Source: Actomonas aquatica (GTDB taxonomy: Bacteria > Verrucomicrobiota > Verrucomicrobiia > Opitutales > Opitutaceae). Taken from it: 64,000 bases of DNA. Shown here in pieces: positions 52,614 through 63,800 of this stretch. Numbering within the stretch: the first letter of the stretch is position 1; the number at the start of each line of letters is the position of its first letter. Location of the stretch: assembly GCF_019679435.2 (NCBI RefSeq), contig NZ_CP139781.1, forward strand, positions 4,956,001 to 5,020,000, in the 5' to 3' direction. A model generated the notes under the pieces. That model searched no databases and was not told the origin of the DNA. It was given only the letters and a program-made list of their open reading frames with translations. Both the position numbers and the translations under genes were made by a program.

Positions 52614-53420
52614 TCAAACGAGGTCCAGGGTGGGGGTGCCCTCGCCGGGGCCGACGATGGAGAAGGCGCAGGAGCTCAGGAGGTTACGCAGCGGGGCGAA
52701 GGTATTCTCCACGGCTTCGAGGCTGTTGCAGTCGCGCGAGAGGTGGGTGAGGCAGATGTGGCGCCAGCGCGGGCTGGCGATCTCGGTGAGGATTTCGAGG
52801 GCGCCATCGTTGGACAGGTGGCCGTGGCGGCCGGAAATGCGTTGTTTGGTCGACCAGGGGCGGCGGATGTCGGCCTCGAGCAGGCGGGTGCAGTGGTTGG
52901 ACTCGATGGCGACGAGATCGACGGCGGCGAGGCGTTGGCGCACGTGGCCGGGGATGTGGCCGAGGTCGGTGAGCCAGGCGAGGGAGCGGCGGGGCGAAAA
53001 CAGGTCACCGTCGTCGCCGGAGGCAAAGGTGTAGCCGACGGGTTCCTGGGCGTCGTGCGGCACGGAGAAGGCGTCGATTTCGAGGTCGCGGAAGCGGAAG
53101 CGGGTGCCGGTTTGGAAAACCTGCCAGTTGGGGCGGCGGCTGAGTTTGGTCTGCACGGCGCGCGCGGTGGCGGCGTTGGCGAAGAGGGTGAGGTGCGGGT
53201 GCTTTTTGGTGATCGTATCGAGTCCGGCGGTGTGATCGCCGTGCTCGTGGGTGATGAAAATTGCCTGCACGTCTTCGAAGCGCGTGCCCGCCTCGTGCAG
53301 CATCTGGGTGAGTTTGCGGCCGGAAAAACCGGCATCGATCAGGACCTGCGCGCCCTCAGTCTGCAGGAGGGCGGCATTGCCCGAACTGCCACTGCCAAGG
53401 ATCCTGATGCGCATCGCCAT
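52614..53420 (-). CDS. Metallo-beta-lactamase-fold hydrolase (YycJ/WalJ-like)
   Basis: About 268 residues from the ATG at 53420 (an in-frame ATG at 53414 is equally good). It opens with IRILGSGSSGNAALLQT and has the metal motif ITHEHGDHTAGL, a later ESNHCTRLLE, and CLTHLSRDCNSLEAV, which match YycJ-type proteins with a probable 5'-exonuclease or DNA-related hydrolase role. No signal peptide is seen. It is divergent from the DUF6807 gene across about 120 bp and lies upstream of pyruvate kinase. Confidence 0.88.
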   Translation of the reverse strand: MAMRIRILGSGSSGNAALLQTEGAQVLIDAGFSGRKLTQMLHEAGTRFEDVQAIFITHEHGDHTAGLDTITKKHPHLTLFANAATARAVQTKLSRRPNWQVFQTGTRFRFRDLEIDAFSVPHDAQEPVGYTFASGDDGDLFSPRRSLAWLTDLGHIPGHVRQRLAAVDLVAIESNHCTRLLEADIRRPWSTKQRISGRHGHLSNDGALEILTEIASPRWRHICLTHLSRDCNSLEAVENTFAPLRNLLSSCAFSIVGPGEGTPTLDLV

Positions 53421-53542
53421 GGACAGGGATTGATGGGGTGAGGCGGGGACGGGCAAGGGTTTTTCGGGCGCACCGAGGGGAGTATCTTGAAGGTGGACGG
53501 AGGCGGCGCGATGGGCGCAGAATGGGGGCGCTTTTTTACCCC

Positions 53543-54523
53543 ATGACTACCCGACGTTTATCCCTCCTGGTGCTTTCGTTTTCCCTTTTGGCCGGTCTGG
53601 TCGCGGCTTCGCCGAAGCTGCAAGTGGTGGAGGATGCGGATACGCTGACGGTGACGCGCGGCGAGACCACGGTGTTGGCGTATCGCAAAACGCCGCTCCC
53701 CTTGCCCGAAGGCGTGGACCCGGTGTTTGCGCGCACGGGTTATATTCATCCGCTGGTGACGCCGGCGGGCGGTGTGGTGACGAGCGTGTATGCGCCCGAT
53801 CATTACCACCACCTCGGCCTGTGGCATGCGTGGGTGAAGACGCATCACCGCGGGCGGGCGCTGGACTTTTGGAATATTGGTGGGAAGACGGCAGGGATTC
53901 GCCATGCGGCGGTGCGGGAAACCTGGGCGGACGCGACCTCGGCGGGCTTTGCGGTGGAGCTGGAACACTATGCGTGCAAGGCGGGCACGGCCGAAGTGGG
54001 GGAGATCATCTTGCGCGAAGTGCTGCGGGTAACGGTGCGGGAAGCCGATGGAGTGTATCTGGTCGATTACGACACGGTCACCACCAACGTATCGAGTGCG
54101 CCCTTGGAGCTGGAGGCGTATCGCTACGGCGGGCCGCTCGCCTATCGCGGTCCGATGGATTGGGACGCACAAAACAGCCGTTACCTGACCTCGGAGGGGT
54201 TGGGGCGAGCCGACGGTCATGCCACACGGGCGCGTTGGGTGGAGATGGCCGGCCCGGTCGCCACGCCAGCGGGTCGCGGTGGCGTGGTGGTGATGGGGCA
54301 CCCGGACAATCGGGATGCGCCGCAACGAGTGCGCATCTGGGATGATGGCAGGGTTTTCTTCAACTACGTGCCGGCGCAGGAGAACGCTTTTGCCATCAAC
54401 CCCGGCGCAACGGTGAGCTGGCGCTACCGGGTGGTGGTCTTTGATGGCGAACTTTCGGTCGAACGAATCGAAGCGTGCTGGGACGCCTACACGGCGGTCG
54501 AAGATTCTGCGCCGAGCCATTGA
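53543..54523 (+). CDS. Secreted DUF6807 (PmoA-like) protein
   Basis: 326 residues from the ATG at 53543 (MTTRRLSLLVLSFSLL), with a signal peptide ending near LVAASP. The core VLAYRKTPLPLPEGV, ARTGYIHPLVTPAGGV and DHYHHLGLWHAWV is the signature of DUF6807, often annotated methane-oxygenase-A-like although members are beta-sandwich proteins found with sugar or lignin degradation genes. The DHYHHLG cluster is probably a metal or substrate site. It is not obviously linked to the next gene apart from a 37-bp spacing. Confidence 0.85.
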   Translation: MTTRRLSLLVLSFSLLAGLVAASPKLQVVEDADTLTVTRGETTVLAYRKTPLPLPEGVDPVFARTGYIHPLVTPAGGVVTSVYAPDHYHHLGLWHAWVKTHHRGRALDFWNIGGKTAGIRHAAVRETWADATSAGFAVELEHYACKAGTAEVGEIILREVLRVTVREADGVYLVDYDTVTTNVSSAPLELEAYRYGGPLAYRGPMDWDAQNSRYLTSEGLGRADGHATRARWVEMAGPVATPAGRGGVVVMGHPDNRDAPQRVRIWDDGRVFFNYVPAQENAFAINPGATVSWRYRVVVFDGELSVERIEACWDAYTAVEDSAPSH

Positions 54524-54560
54524 CGGCGACGGGGATGCGGGCAGGTTGCGCGCCTTCCCC

Positions 54561-55031
54561 ATGGCCAAGGCTTCCCGCAAAACTCCGCCTGTTCGTTCGC
54601 TGCCCGGCACGGTTTACGTGACCCGGCAGGTGCACTTTAATGCGGCCCACCGCCTGCACAATCCGGACAAGAGCACGGCGTGGAATCGGGAGACCTTCGG
54701 TCCGTGCAACAACGCCAAGTGGCACGGCCACAACTATGTGTTGGAGGTCACGGTGGCGGGGGAGACGGATCCCGAGACCGGCTACGTCATCGATCTCGGG
54801 GACCTCAAAGCAGTCTTGGAGGAACGCATTTTGAAAGACTGCGACCATCGCAACCTGAATGAAGAGGTGCGGTGGCTGAAGGACCTGATCCCGTCGACCG
54901 AAAATCTGGTCATCGCCTTCTGGCGACGGCTCGAACCGGCGCTGCCGGCCGGGCGACTGCATCGGGTGCGGCTGTATGAGACGCCGCGCAATTTTGCGGA
55001 CTATTACGGTCCGGGAGGGGCGCCCGCCTAA
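54561..55031 (+). CDS. 6-pyruvoyl-tetrahydropterin synthase / QueD-family enzyme
   Basis: 156 residues from the ATG at 54561 ([16 protein letters not shown]). Zinc ligands are in [11 protein letters not shown] and [11 protein letters not shown]. The catalytic Cys is in [14 protein letters not shown], and DHRNLNE supplies the second catalytic pair. The FGPCNN form is nearer to PTPS than to classical QueD. It would convert 7,8-dihydroneopterin triphosphate to 6-pyruvoyl-tetrahydropterin, or to the queuosine precursor. It is followed by folE2 and an SDR gene on the same strand. Confidence 0.9.
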   Translation: MAKASRKTPPVRSLPGTVYVTRQVHFNAAHRLHNPDKSTAWNRETFGPCNNAKWHGHNYVLEVTVAGETDPETGYVIDLGDLKAVLEERILKDCDHRNLNEEVRWLKDLIPSTENLVIAFWRRLEPALPAGRLHRVRLYETPRNFADYYGPGGAPA

Positions 55032-55102
55032 GGCGCCCAATTGAATGGGATCGGTCCAGGTTTTCGTTCCAACCGGCCGGTCAGAACCCAGGAAAAACGA
55101 CG

Positions 55103-56083
<981 letters not shown>

Positions 56084-56181
56084 TTTTTTTGAACCACGGA
56101 TGAACACGGATGGCTCCGGCTACCGCCTACGCGCCGGCGAGGCGAAACGTTAGTGGAGCCATCCGTGTTCATCCGTGGTTA
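56084..56181. repeat. Interspersed inverted repeat, ACCACGGATG family (copy 2)
   Basis: GAACCACGGATGAACACGGA with the following TGGCTCC on the left is complementary to GGAGCCATCCGTGTTCATCC and its GTGGTTAA continuation on the right. The interior starts GGCTCCGGCTACCGCCTACGC, as in the copy at 43831-43949. It lies between folE2 and the SDR gene and could act as an mRNA hairpin inside that cluster. Confidence 0.88.
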
Positions 56182-56194
56182 ACTTCTATTTATT

Positions 56195-56908
56195 ATGCCT
56201 AAGCCTGTTGTATTGATTACCGGGGCCTCGCAGGGGATCGGGGCCGAGATTGCGAAGACGTTTGCCCAGGAGAGGGGGGAGGGCGTGCGGCTGGCGTTGG
56301 TCGCGCGCAACACCCAGAACTTGGAGCGCGTGGCGGCGACGTGTGCGCGGCGCGGGGCCGAGGTGGCGGTGTTCACCTGCGATGTGAGCAACGAGACGTC
56401 AGTGGCCTCCATGGCGGTCGACGTGCGGAAACGTTTCCGCGTCGTCGACGTGCTGGTGAACAATGCCGGGCGCTTTCTGCCCACGGAGTTTTTGTCGATG
56501 AGCGTCGAGGACTTCGACGGGTTGCTGAATGCGAACCTGCGCAGTCTGTTCCTCGTGTCGCGGGCGATCGTGCCGGCGATGGTAAAGCGCGGGAAGGGCG
56601 ACATCTTCAACATGAGCTCGATCGCCGGGCTGCAGGCTTACCCGGGCGGGGCGGGTTATTGTGCGGCCAAGTTTGGCGTGACCGGGCTTTCGAAAGTCAT
56701 GCGCGAGGAGCTCAAGGACAAGGGCGTGCGGGTGACGACGGTATATCCCGGCGCGACGGTTTCGCCGTCGTGGGACGGCAGTGGCGCGGACCCCAAACGC
56801 ATGATGCCCACGCCGGATGTGGCGCGGGCATTCTATGATGTTTACCGGCTGTCGCGCAGCACGGTCGTGGAAGACATCGTGCTGCGGCCGATCGGGGGCG
56901 ACCTCTAG
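56195..56908 (+). CDS. Short-chain dehydrogenase/reductase, sepiapterin-reductase candidate
   Basis: 237 residues. The NAD(P)-binding motif is VLITGASQGIGAEIA, NNAGRF gives the structural loop, NMSSIAGL carries the catalytic Ser, and GYCAAKFGV carries Tyr and Lys. No membrane segment is present. The classical SDR family is broad, so the substrate is not set by sequence. Position directly after PTPS and FolE2 genes makes reduction of 6-pyruvoyl-tetrahydropterin or a related pterin a reasonable guess. It is convergent with the chemoreceptor gene, with only 15 bp between. Confidence 0.9.
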   Translation: MPKPVVLITGASQGIGAEIAKTFAQERGEGVRLALVARNTQNLERVAATCARRGAEVAVFTCDVSNETSVASMAVDVRKRFRVVDVLVNNAGRFLPTEFLSMSVEDFDGLLNANLRSLFLVSRAIVPAMVKRGKGDIFNMSSIAGLQAYPGGAGYCAAKFGVTGLSKVMREELKDKGVRVTTVYPGATVSPSWDGSGADPKRMMPTPDVARAFYDVYRLSRSTVVEDIVLRPIGGDL

Positions 56909-56923
56909 GTCGCGGCGCGGCGT

Positions 56924-58528
56924 TTAAAACTCCTCGAAGAAGTCGGCGTGGTTGTCGTTGCTGGCCGTGATGGTCTGCTGGGCGCGGGCCGGCGGGGCGG
57001 CCTTTCTCGGCGCGGGAGCCGGGGAGAAGGAACGAGCAGGCGCGGGCGCGTGGTATTTGGCCGGTGCAGCGTCGTGGGTGTTGCGGTCGCTGGTGCGGGA
57101 GAGCTCCGAAAGGTCGGAGCCGATGAGGCGAGCGAGGCTGGCGACCGAGCCGTGCAGGGTTTCGGCCTGGGCGTTGAGCTCTTCGGCGGCGGCGGCAGCT
57201 TCCTCGGCGGAGGCGGCGTTGGCCTGGGTGACCCGGTCCATGTCGGTGATGGCGCGGTTGACCTGCTGCACACCGTCGGACTGCTCGGAGGAGCCTTGGG
57301 CGATTTCGCGCACGAGGGATTCCATCTCGGAGGTGCGGCTCTGGATGTCGCGCAGGTGTTCGGCGACGCGACGGCTCACGGTGATGCCGCGGTTGCTCTT
57401 CTCGACGGAGTCGCCGATACGCTCGGCGGTCTCGCGGGCGGCGTCGGCGCAGCGTTTGGCGAGGGCGCGGACTTCGTCGGCGACGACGGCGAAACCGGCA
57501 CCGGCTTCACCGGCACGGGCGGCCTCGACGGCGGCGTTGAGGGCGAGAATGTTGGTCTGGAAGGCGATCTCATCGATCGTCTTGAGGGTGGTGGAAATGT
57601 TGTCGCTGGAGACCTTGAGGTCATCCATGGCCTGGATCATGACGTCCATCTCGGCGGCACCGGCATCGGCGGCGGCGCGGGCGGCGGTGGAGTTCTCCTC
57701 GGCGTGGCGGGCGCTCTCGGCGTTGCGCTTGATCATGCTCACGTTCTCTTCGAGCGCGGCGCTGGTCTCTTCGAGGGCGGCGGCTTGTTCGCTGGCGCCG
57801 GCGGCGACCGTCTGGCTGGAGTTGGTGATCTGACCTGAGGCCTGGGCGGTGTTGTTGGCGTTGACGGTGAGGTCGGCGGCGAGGTCGCGCAGGGTGCGGC
57901 CGGTGCGAATGCCGACGGTCCAGGTGAGGAAGATACCGGCGACGAGGGCGACGACGAAGACGGAGATGGCCTGGACGTTCGCGCTGGTGCTGATGGAGGC
58001 GGCCTCCTCCTGGGTGGCGACCATCATGCCCTCGGCGATCTCCGAGAGATGGTCAAGGTGGCCCCTGGCGTCATCGAAGGCGGTGGCGGCGGTCGCGATT
58101 TGTTTGGGTTCGGCCTGACCGTCGAGCAACCCGCGCGCGAGCGGCTCCCATTTGTCGAGTTTGGTTTCGAAGCCGGCGATATTCGTGTCGATTTCGGCGG
58201 TGCGGAGGTCGTTGATGGCCTCGAGATAGAGCTGCCAGCGGTCGCGCACTTGGCCGACGTTTTCGTCGAAGGTATCGAGCTGGGCCTGCTTCTCGTCGGC
58301 TGTCAGGTTGCCGCGGTAAAGCGTGCGTTCGGCGATCAGCGCCTGGTGCATATCGCGGTCCATCTGCAGCAACAGCTCGGTCGACGGTAATAGCGAATTG
58401 GATACGTGATTCAATGAGCTCAGGATACCGTCCTGAGCGCGTTTTCCGAGCAAGCTGGTGATTGCGAGAAGCACCAGAAGGGCGGCGAACGCGAAGGTAA
58501 TGCGTTGGATGAAGTTGAGTCGATTCAT
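56924..58528 (-). CDS. Methyl-accepting chemotaxis protein with a four-helix sensor
   Basis: 534 residues from the ATG at 58528 ([18 protein letters not shown]). Helices at about 11-28 and 186-206 bracket a periplasmic four-helix bundle ([20 protein letters not shown]). The signalling tip [20 protein letters not shown] is intact. A flexible Ala/Pro-rich tail ends in DFFEEF, an acidic-aromatic end resembling CheR/CheB docking pentapeptides. It differs from the Cache receptor at 29056-30657 in sensor type and in having this tail. A porin gene follows upstream on the same strand. Confidence 0.92.
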   Translation of the reverse strand: MNRLNFIQRITFAFAALLVLLAITSLLGKRAQDGILSSLNHVSNSLLPSTELLLQMDRDMHQALIAERTLYRGNLTADEKQAQLDTFDENVGQVRDRWQLYLEAINDLRTAEIDTNIAGFETKLDKWEPLARGLLDGQAEPKQIATAATAFDDARGHLDHLSEIAEGMMVATQEEAASISTSANVQAISVFVVALVAGIFLTWTVGIRTGRTLRDLAADLTVNANNTAQASGQITNSSQTVAAGASEQAAALEETSAALEENVSMIKRNAESARHAEENSTAARAAADAGAAEMDVMIQAMDDLKVSSDNISTTLKTIDEIAFQTNILALNAAVEAARAGEAGAGFAVVADEVRALAKRCADAARETAERIGDSVEKSNRGITVSRRVAEHLRDIQSRTSEMESLVREIAQGSSEQSDGVQQVNRAITDMDRVTQANAASAEEAAAAAEELNAQAETLHGSVASLARLIGSDLSELSRTSDRNTHDAAPAKYHAPAPARSFSPAPAPRKAAPPARAQQTITASNDNHADFFEEF

Positions 58529-58559
58529 AGGAGCGCGGGAGGGAAAGGGTCCGGGAAGC

Positions 58560-59747
58560 TTAGAACTTCACCTGCAGGCGGCTGAGGATGCGGTCATCCT
58601 GGCCGGACGGGGAGTCGCCGTTGACGTAGTTGAGCGACAGTTTCAGGTCGTCGCCGCTGAGCAGGTAGTTGAGTCCGACGGTCCAGAGACGGGTGTCGTC
58701 GTTGTTGATACCTTCGGCGGGATCGTAGGTGCCGTAGCGGACGACGCCCTGCCACTGCTTGGCGGCCTGCCAGGTGGTGGCGACCCACCAACCATCGGCG
58801 TCGGGCGTGCCGTTGGGGCCGCTGTAGTTGGAACGCAGATACTCGGCTTCGGTGAGGAGCGGACCGGTGACGAGGGCGGTGTCAAAGCCCCAGCCGGTGC
58901 GGTCGTCGGTGCCGGCCGTCTTGGGGGCGTAGTGGAAGCCGTTGACGGCGATCTCCCAGCCGAAGTTTTCCTGGCGGACGGGACGGGCCACGAGGCGGCC
59001 CGCGGTCATGAGGTTGGAGTTGTTGGTAAAGCTGGCGTTGGCGCCGGTGCCGTTGAAGACACCGACGGTGAAGTCGATGGGCAGGTCCTCGCTGAAGGCG
59101 CCGTTGAGGGCGACGCCGACCTGGCGGCCGACGGTGAGGCGGTCGCTGACGAGGGGGCGTTCGACGAGGGGAAGCTTGGTGTTGGCGGCGAGCTGAGCGC
59201 GGCCGAAGGGGGACTTAAACTGGCCGACCTGCAGCTTAAAATCCTCGGCGACTTTCCAGGTGAGGTAGGCGTCGGTGAGGCGCGGCGTGTGGCCGGATTT
59301 CTCGCCGAGGGAGCCGGAGGAGAGTTCGGTTTCGAGTTTGAACGCCATGTTGTTGTTCAAGTCGCCTTGGAGGGCGGCGATGGCGCGGCGAATAAAGATG
59401 CGGTCGTCGGTGCCATTCCAGCGGGCGTCGGGAGTGCCGCCAAATTCGGCGTGGATCTGGGCGTAGCCGCTGACGCGAAGGTTGCGGGAAGCTTTGCTGG
59501 CCGAGCTCAGCAGGGAGTGCGGAGCGGGCCGGGCGGCATCGGCGGCGGTGACTTCACCAAGGCGTTGGCGAAGGGTGGCGTTTTCGGCCTCGAGGGCATC
59601 GAGACGACGCTCGAGCGCATCAAGCCGGTCATCGGCAACCGTTTCGGTGGTGTCGGCGACGGCGTGACCTAGGCCACAGAACATCCCGCAGGTAAGGAGA
59701 AGGACGGTGGAACGGAGGGTGGCGATCTTCGCGTAAAACATCTGCAT
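58560..59747 (-). CDS. Phosphate-selective porin O/P-like outer-membrane protein
   Basis: 395 residues. A signal peptide ends at AVADTT. A short coiled coil ([20 protein letters not shown]) leads into a barrel with [49 protein letters not shown] and a C-terminal LSRLQVKF. These match the OprO/OprP family of phosphate or pyrophosphate channels; related carbohydrate porins share the same fold. The gene is 31 bp upstream of the chemoreceptor gene on the same strand, so the two may be co-expressed. Confidence 0.88.
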   Translation of the reverse strand: MQMFYAKIATLRSTVLLLTCGMFCGLGHAVADTTETVADDRLDALERRLDALEAENATLRQRLGEVTAADAARPAPHSLLSSASKASRNLRVSGYAQIHAEFGGTPDARWNGTDDRIFIRRAIAALQGDLNNNMAFKLETELSSGSLGEKSGHTPRLTDAYLTWKVAEDFKLQVGQFKSPFGRAQLAANTKLPLVERPLVSDRLTVGRQVGVALNGAFSEDLPIDFTVGVFNGTGANASFTNNSNLMTAGRLVARPVRQENFGWEIAVNGFHYAPKTAGTDDRTGWGFDTALVTGPLLTEAEYLRSNYSGPNGTPDADGWWVATTWQAAKQWQGVVRYGTYDPAEGINNDDTRLWTVGLNYLLSGDDLKLSLNYVNGDSPSGQDDRILSRLQVKF

Positions 59748-59854
59748 TCATTCGACGCGAAGGGGGGGGGCCTTAAGTAGGCAGTATTACTCATTCGTGA
59801 AGACGGAATCACGAGCGCTTCTTGGGTTATTTTCCCCGTTTGGGACCGTTTGGT

Positions 59855-60859
59855 TCAGGACTCCGTCGGAGGGAGAGACGGCCCGGCAGTCGCAGGCAGC
59901 GGGGCTTGAGCGCGCAGGAGTGGGATGAGGCCGGTGGCAAGTTTCTCGGCGAGCAGGGCGTGGCCGTGATCGCTGAAGTGCCAAATGTCGGTAAAGGTGG
60001 TGGCGGTTTCGGCGCTCAGAACGTTGGTGCAGTCGATGAGGTGCAGGGAGCCGTTGTCGGCGAGCTCCCGCAAACCGACCATCAGCCCCTCGAAAGCGAA
60101 GGCCTGGAATTCGGTGAAATCATGGGCGGTGAGGATTTTCTCCTCGATGCGGGTGCGGTGCGCTTTGTCGGGTAGATAAGGCTGGGGGGCCACGACTAGC
60201 AGCGTCGGGGAGGTGCGCAGGTCAGACGCGATGCGGTCGATATGGGTGAGGTAAGCGCCTAGCCGCCGACCCAAGGGATTCTCCGGATAGAGTGTGAGGT
60301 CATTCAACCCGTCGACGAAGATGACGGCGTCGAAGGTCTCGCGCGCGAGCAACCACCGGGCGGCGGGCACCTCCTGCTCGGAGATCCACCCGCCGGCGGC
60401 CCAAACCGTGATGTCGACGGGCAGGCCGGCGTGGCCGAGGTGCTCGGCGAGGAGACTGAAATAGGTGTGGGCGGCGTCAGAGGCGTAGGCTCCGCCGGCG
60501 ACGCTGCCTCCCATGATGAGGAGGCGACGGCGAGGTTGGTCGGATGCGGGAGAATGGGCAAACTGCCGGCCAAGGTCGTCGTAGGCGTAGAGGTCGCCGT
60601 CGCTGACGCTGGCGACGAGGGGGCCGAATTGGGTGTCGTAGGTATGCGCGGTGAGTTTGCTGCCCCAATAGCCTTCGCGGGGGCCGCCGGGCGGCGGGAT
60701 TTCGCCGCGTTCGCGGTAGGCGCTTTCCCAAGCGAGTTGGTTGAGCTCCACGCCGTCGGGCAGGTGCCACCAGCGGTAGAGGAAGTATCCCCCCACGAGG
60801 ATGGCGGCGTCGAAAAGCAGCAACAGTCCCCAGAAAAGACGTTTGCGTTGGGGAGTCAT
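59855..60859 (-). CDS. Membrane-anchored SGNH/GDSL-family hydrolase
   Basis: 334 residues from the ATG at 60859 (MTPQRKRLFWGLLLLFDAAI). One N-terminal helix anchors the protein; the rest lies outside the cytoplasm. Block I is LLIMGGSVAGGAY (nucleophile Ser), block II lies in TVWAAGGW, block III is VDGLND (Asn), and block V is HFSDHGHALLAEKL with a D-x-x-H type pair. Such enzymes remove or add acyl groups on glycans or lipids. The gene lies 38 bp after the large sugar kinase gene and could modify a polysaccharide. Confidence 0.82.
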   Translation of the reverse strand: MTPQRKRLFWGLLLLFDAAILVGGYFLYRWWHLPDGVELNQLAWESAYRERGEIPPPGGPREGYWGSKLTAHTYDTQFGPLVASVSDGDLYAYDDLGRQFAHSPASDQPRRRLLIMGGSVAGGAYASDAAHTYFSLLAEHLGHAGLPVDITVWAAGGWISEQEVPAARWLLARETFDAVIFVDGLNDLTLYPENPLGRRLGAYLTHIDRIASDLRTSPTLLVVAPQPYLPDKAHRTRIEEKILTAHDFTEFQAFAFEGLMVGLRELADNGSLHLIDCTNVLSAETATTFTDIWHFSDHGHALLAEKLATGLIPLLRAQAPLPATAGPSLPPTES

Positions 60860-60897
60860 GAAGCGCGCCTGGTGGGCGGTAATCGGACGGGTAGCGC

Positions 60898-63800
60898 TCA
60901 GTCGTCCCAAGCGCAAAGGCCGGCGACGTGGGCGGCGCTGCCGTCGCGTTGCCAGCCGTCGAGCTGCGCCTGGTCCTTGAGCTGTTGGCCGCGGGGGCGG
61001 GGCACGAGGGCGAAAGCGCTGGGCACGTCGGCGAGGGCGGTCATGTCGCCCCAGAGTTTCTCAAACTGCATGACCGGGAACACGTCTTCCTGGCCGGCAC
61101 CCCAGCGCTTTTTGACCTCCTTAATGGTCACATAGGTGGGCATGCGGGCGGCGACGGCGCGCACGGCCGCGGCGGTGCGGGAGGGGTCGGCGAGTTCGTC
61201 GCGGGTCAGCCCGAAGACGCCGAGGAGGCGGTCGATATCGATCCAGCAGGTGTTGGCGTTGTAGTAAGAGAGGCGGAACTCGTCCTCCTCCTTGGGCAGG
61301 GCCATGCCCTCGACGAGACGCACGCGGCCGTCGATCTTGGCGAGGCCGCCGCCGTGATCCTCGATGCGTTTGGTGATGACCTCACCGCCGAGCGTGGCAC
61401 CGCGGGCCTGGAACCAGCCGAGCATGGCGGGATCGGCGGTGGCGCCGAGGGTATCGATGTTGTGCACCATGAGGGTGCGCAGATTCGGGTGCTGTTGGAG
61501 GAGGGCGGCGAGGGTGCCGTTTTTGAGCAGATTGGGGATCTCGAACCAGTGGCCGACCGGGTGCAGGCACTGGTTGGGCAGGTTGTCGGTGTAGTCGCTG
61601 GCCTCGCCGACGGAGCGGGCCCAACCGGTGAGGGCGGCGCGCACGCTGTCGCGCATCTTTTCCTTCTGCTCGTCGAGCTTCTGCTGAGCCGTCTCCTCCC
61701 AGGCGAACTGCAGGTCGCGCACGGTGGGCACGAGGCGCAGACCGATGGAGCGGCCGGGCGAGAGCCAGACGTCGCGCTCCCAGGCGTCGCCGACGGCGGG
61801 GCGCAGCACGCGCTCGGTGGCGGCGTGGGTGAGGTAGCTGGTGGTAAAGACGTGCGGAATCGGCGTGCCGGCGGCGCGGGCGACCTGACGGGTCTTGGCG
61901 AGGTGCACGTCGATGAAGCTACGGTGTTTGCCCCCAAACTTGGCGAAGGGGTGCAGGCCTTTGACCACGCCGGCACCCTGGGTCCAGCGGCTGCCCACGC
62001 CGGCGGCGTAGGTGACGACGGCGAGTTCACCGCGCGCGAGCGCGGCTTCGCCGGCGGCGCGGAACTCGGCGCCGTGGGCGGCGAGGTCCCACACCTCCTC
62101 GGGGGCGACGTCGTGAATGGCTGTGGTGGAGGGCAGGCGGTTGAGGGCGAGGCCGATGCGGCCGTCGCGCAGGTCGGCGCGGATCTGCTCGTGTTGGGCG
62201 CGGTCGAAACCGTTGGCGGCGAGCAGACCGTTGAGATCGATGGCGGCCCGGCCGGTGGCGTCGACCGTGGGCAGGAGCTGGTCGAGCAGGGACGGCAGGG
62301 CGGCGGCGAAATCGGGGCGCTGGCGGGCGGCGCGGGTGAACTGGGTGAGATCGACCTGTTCGCGGTGGCTCAGGTCGCGGGCGTCGCGGCGCAGGATGCC
62401 GGGCGTGACGTGGCGATAGTAGGCGGCGGGCAGGAGGGCATCGTCACCAGAAAGCAAATACGCGGTGGAGCCGTTTTCGTTGATGGTGAAGTCGTAGACC
62501 ACCGGGTCCATGGCGAAAGGCAGGGAGGCCTCGAGGTCGCGTTTGGCGGCGAGCATGATCTCGAGCAGCTTGGCCTGGCCCTCGGCCTTGCGGTGTGGGG
62601 CGAAGATGAAACCCATGCCGCCGCCGGACATGCCGCCGAGCATCCAGAAACCCCAGAAGTCGTCGCCAAAGGCTGCGCGGGTTTCGGCGATGAGGCGCTC
62701 GGTGTAGCGGTTGCTGACCCAGGGGATGATGGTCTGGAGCGGACCGGTGAAGTTGGCCTCGAGTTCGGCACCGAGTTTTTGGATGTCGCCGGCGGCGAGT
62801 AGACCGAGGATGCGGTCGAGCGTGGCGTTGGTCGTCTGGCGGGCGGTCCACTCGGCGGCGCTGCGCAGGAGGTATTTCTCGGTGGCCATCTCGAGGATGG
62901 GACCGACGTTCTGGGCCATGCCGCCGTGCACGAGCACGAGGGAGTCCTGCAGGGCGCGGCGGGAGGCAGCGGGGATGCGCTCGTGATCGAGAATGGTGTG
63001 GCGGGGGAGGAGCGTTCCGCGGGAGACGCCGTATTCAGCATCCTGTGACGTGGCGCGCGCGCCTTCGATGAGTTTGATGCCCGGCCAGAGGCCGCCGGAG
63101 TCCTGCCAACCGCCGCCGGAGCCGCCGATCCATTCGCCGAGGATGGCGCGGGCGGCGACCATGCGGCGTTCGGTTTCGGTCATGGGGCCGGTGAGGGAGG
63201 CAATCTGTCCGGTGGCGCGCATGCAGGCGGCAATGAGCGCGCCGAGCAGGTTGGTGGAGACGGCGAGGCGGGAGCCCTTGGGGATGCCGTTGACGTTGGA
63301 AACGAGTTCGAAGCCGCGGCCTTTGCCGAAGACGCGGCCGAGCAGATCGGCGAGGGAGGCGCCGGAACGCTCGATGCCGGGAGGCACGATGCCGGCGGCG
63401 ATCACGGCGGCTTTGAGCAGGCCGAGGTAGTCGCGACCGAAGTCGAAGACCTCGTCGAGGTCGTTGATGCAGGCGGTGGTCTCGAGGTCGACCGAGGCGA
63501 GGCGCAGCACGGGTTCGTCGATGACGCGGAAGTAGGCTTCGACCGGAGGACGAGTGGTCTCGTCGCGACCGTGCACGCCGAGATTGATGGACACGTTGAT
63601 GACGCGGGCGCCCTCGGGGTAGTCCATGCCGAGGAAGAAAATGTCGCTCCACGCGCAGTGGGTGAGGTCCATGCGCACGGCGGTGTGTTCCTGCAGGAGC
63701 GGATAAGGCGCGCGGGCGTCGGCTCGGGTCAGGAGTTCGCGACGGACCTTAAGCGGTTGGTCGAGCGGGTGACCGAGGCGGAACATCCAAGCGTTGCCGC

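Noticed and set aside
59748..59854. Gene or terminator in the G-rich gap before the porin gene
   Set aside because: There is a G-run and an AT-rich segment but no stem followed by T-run and no open frame worth annotating.
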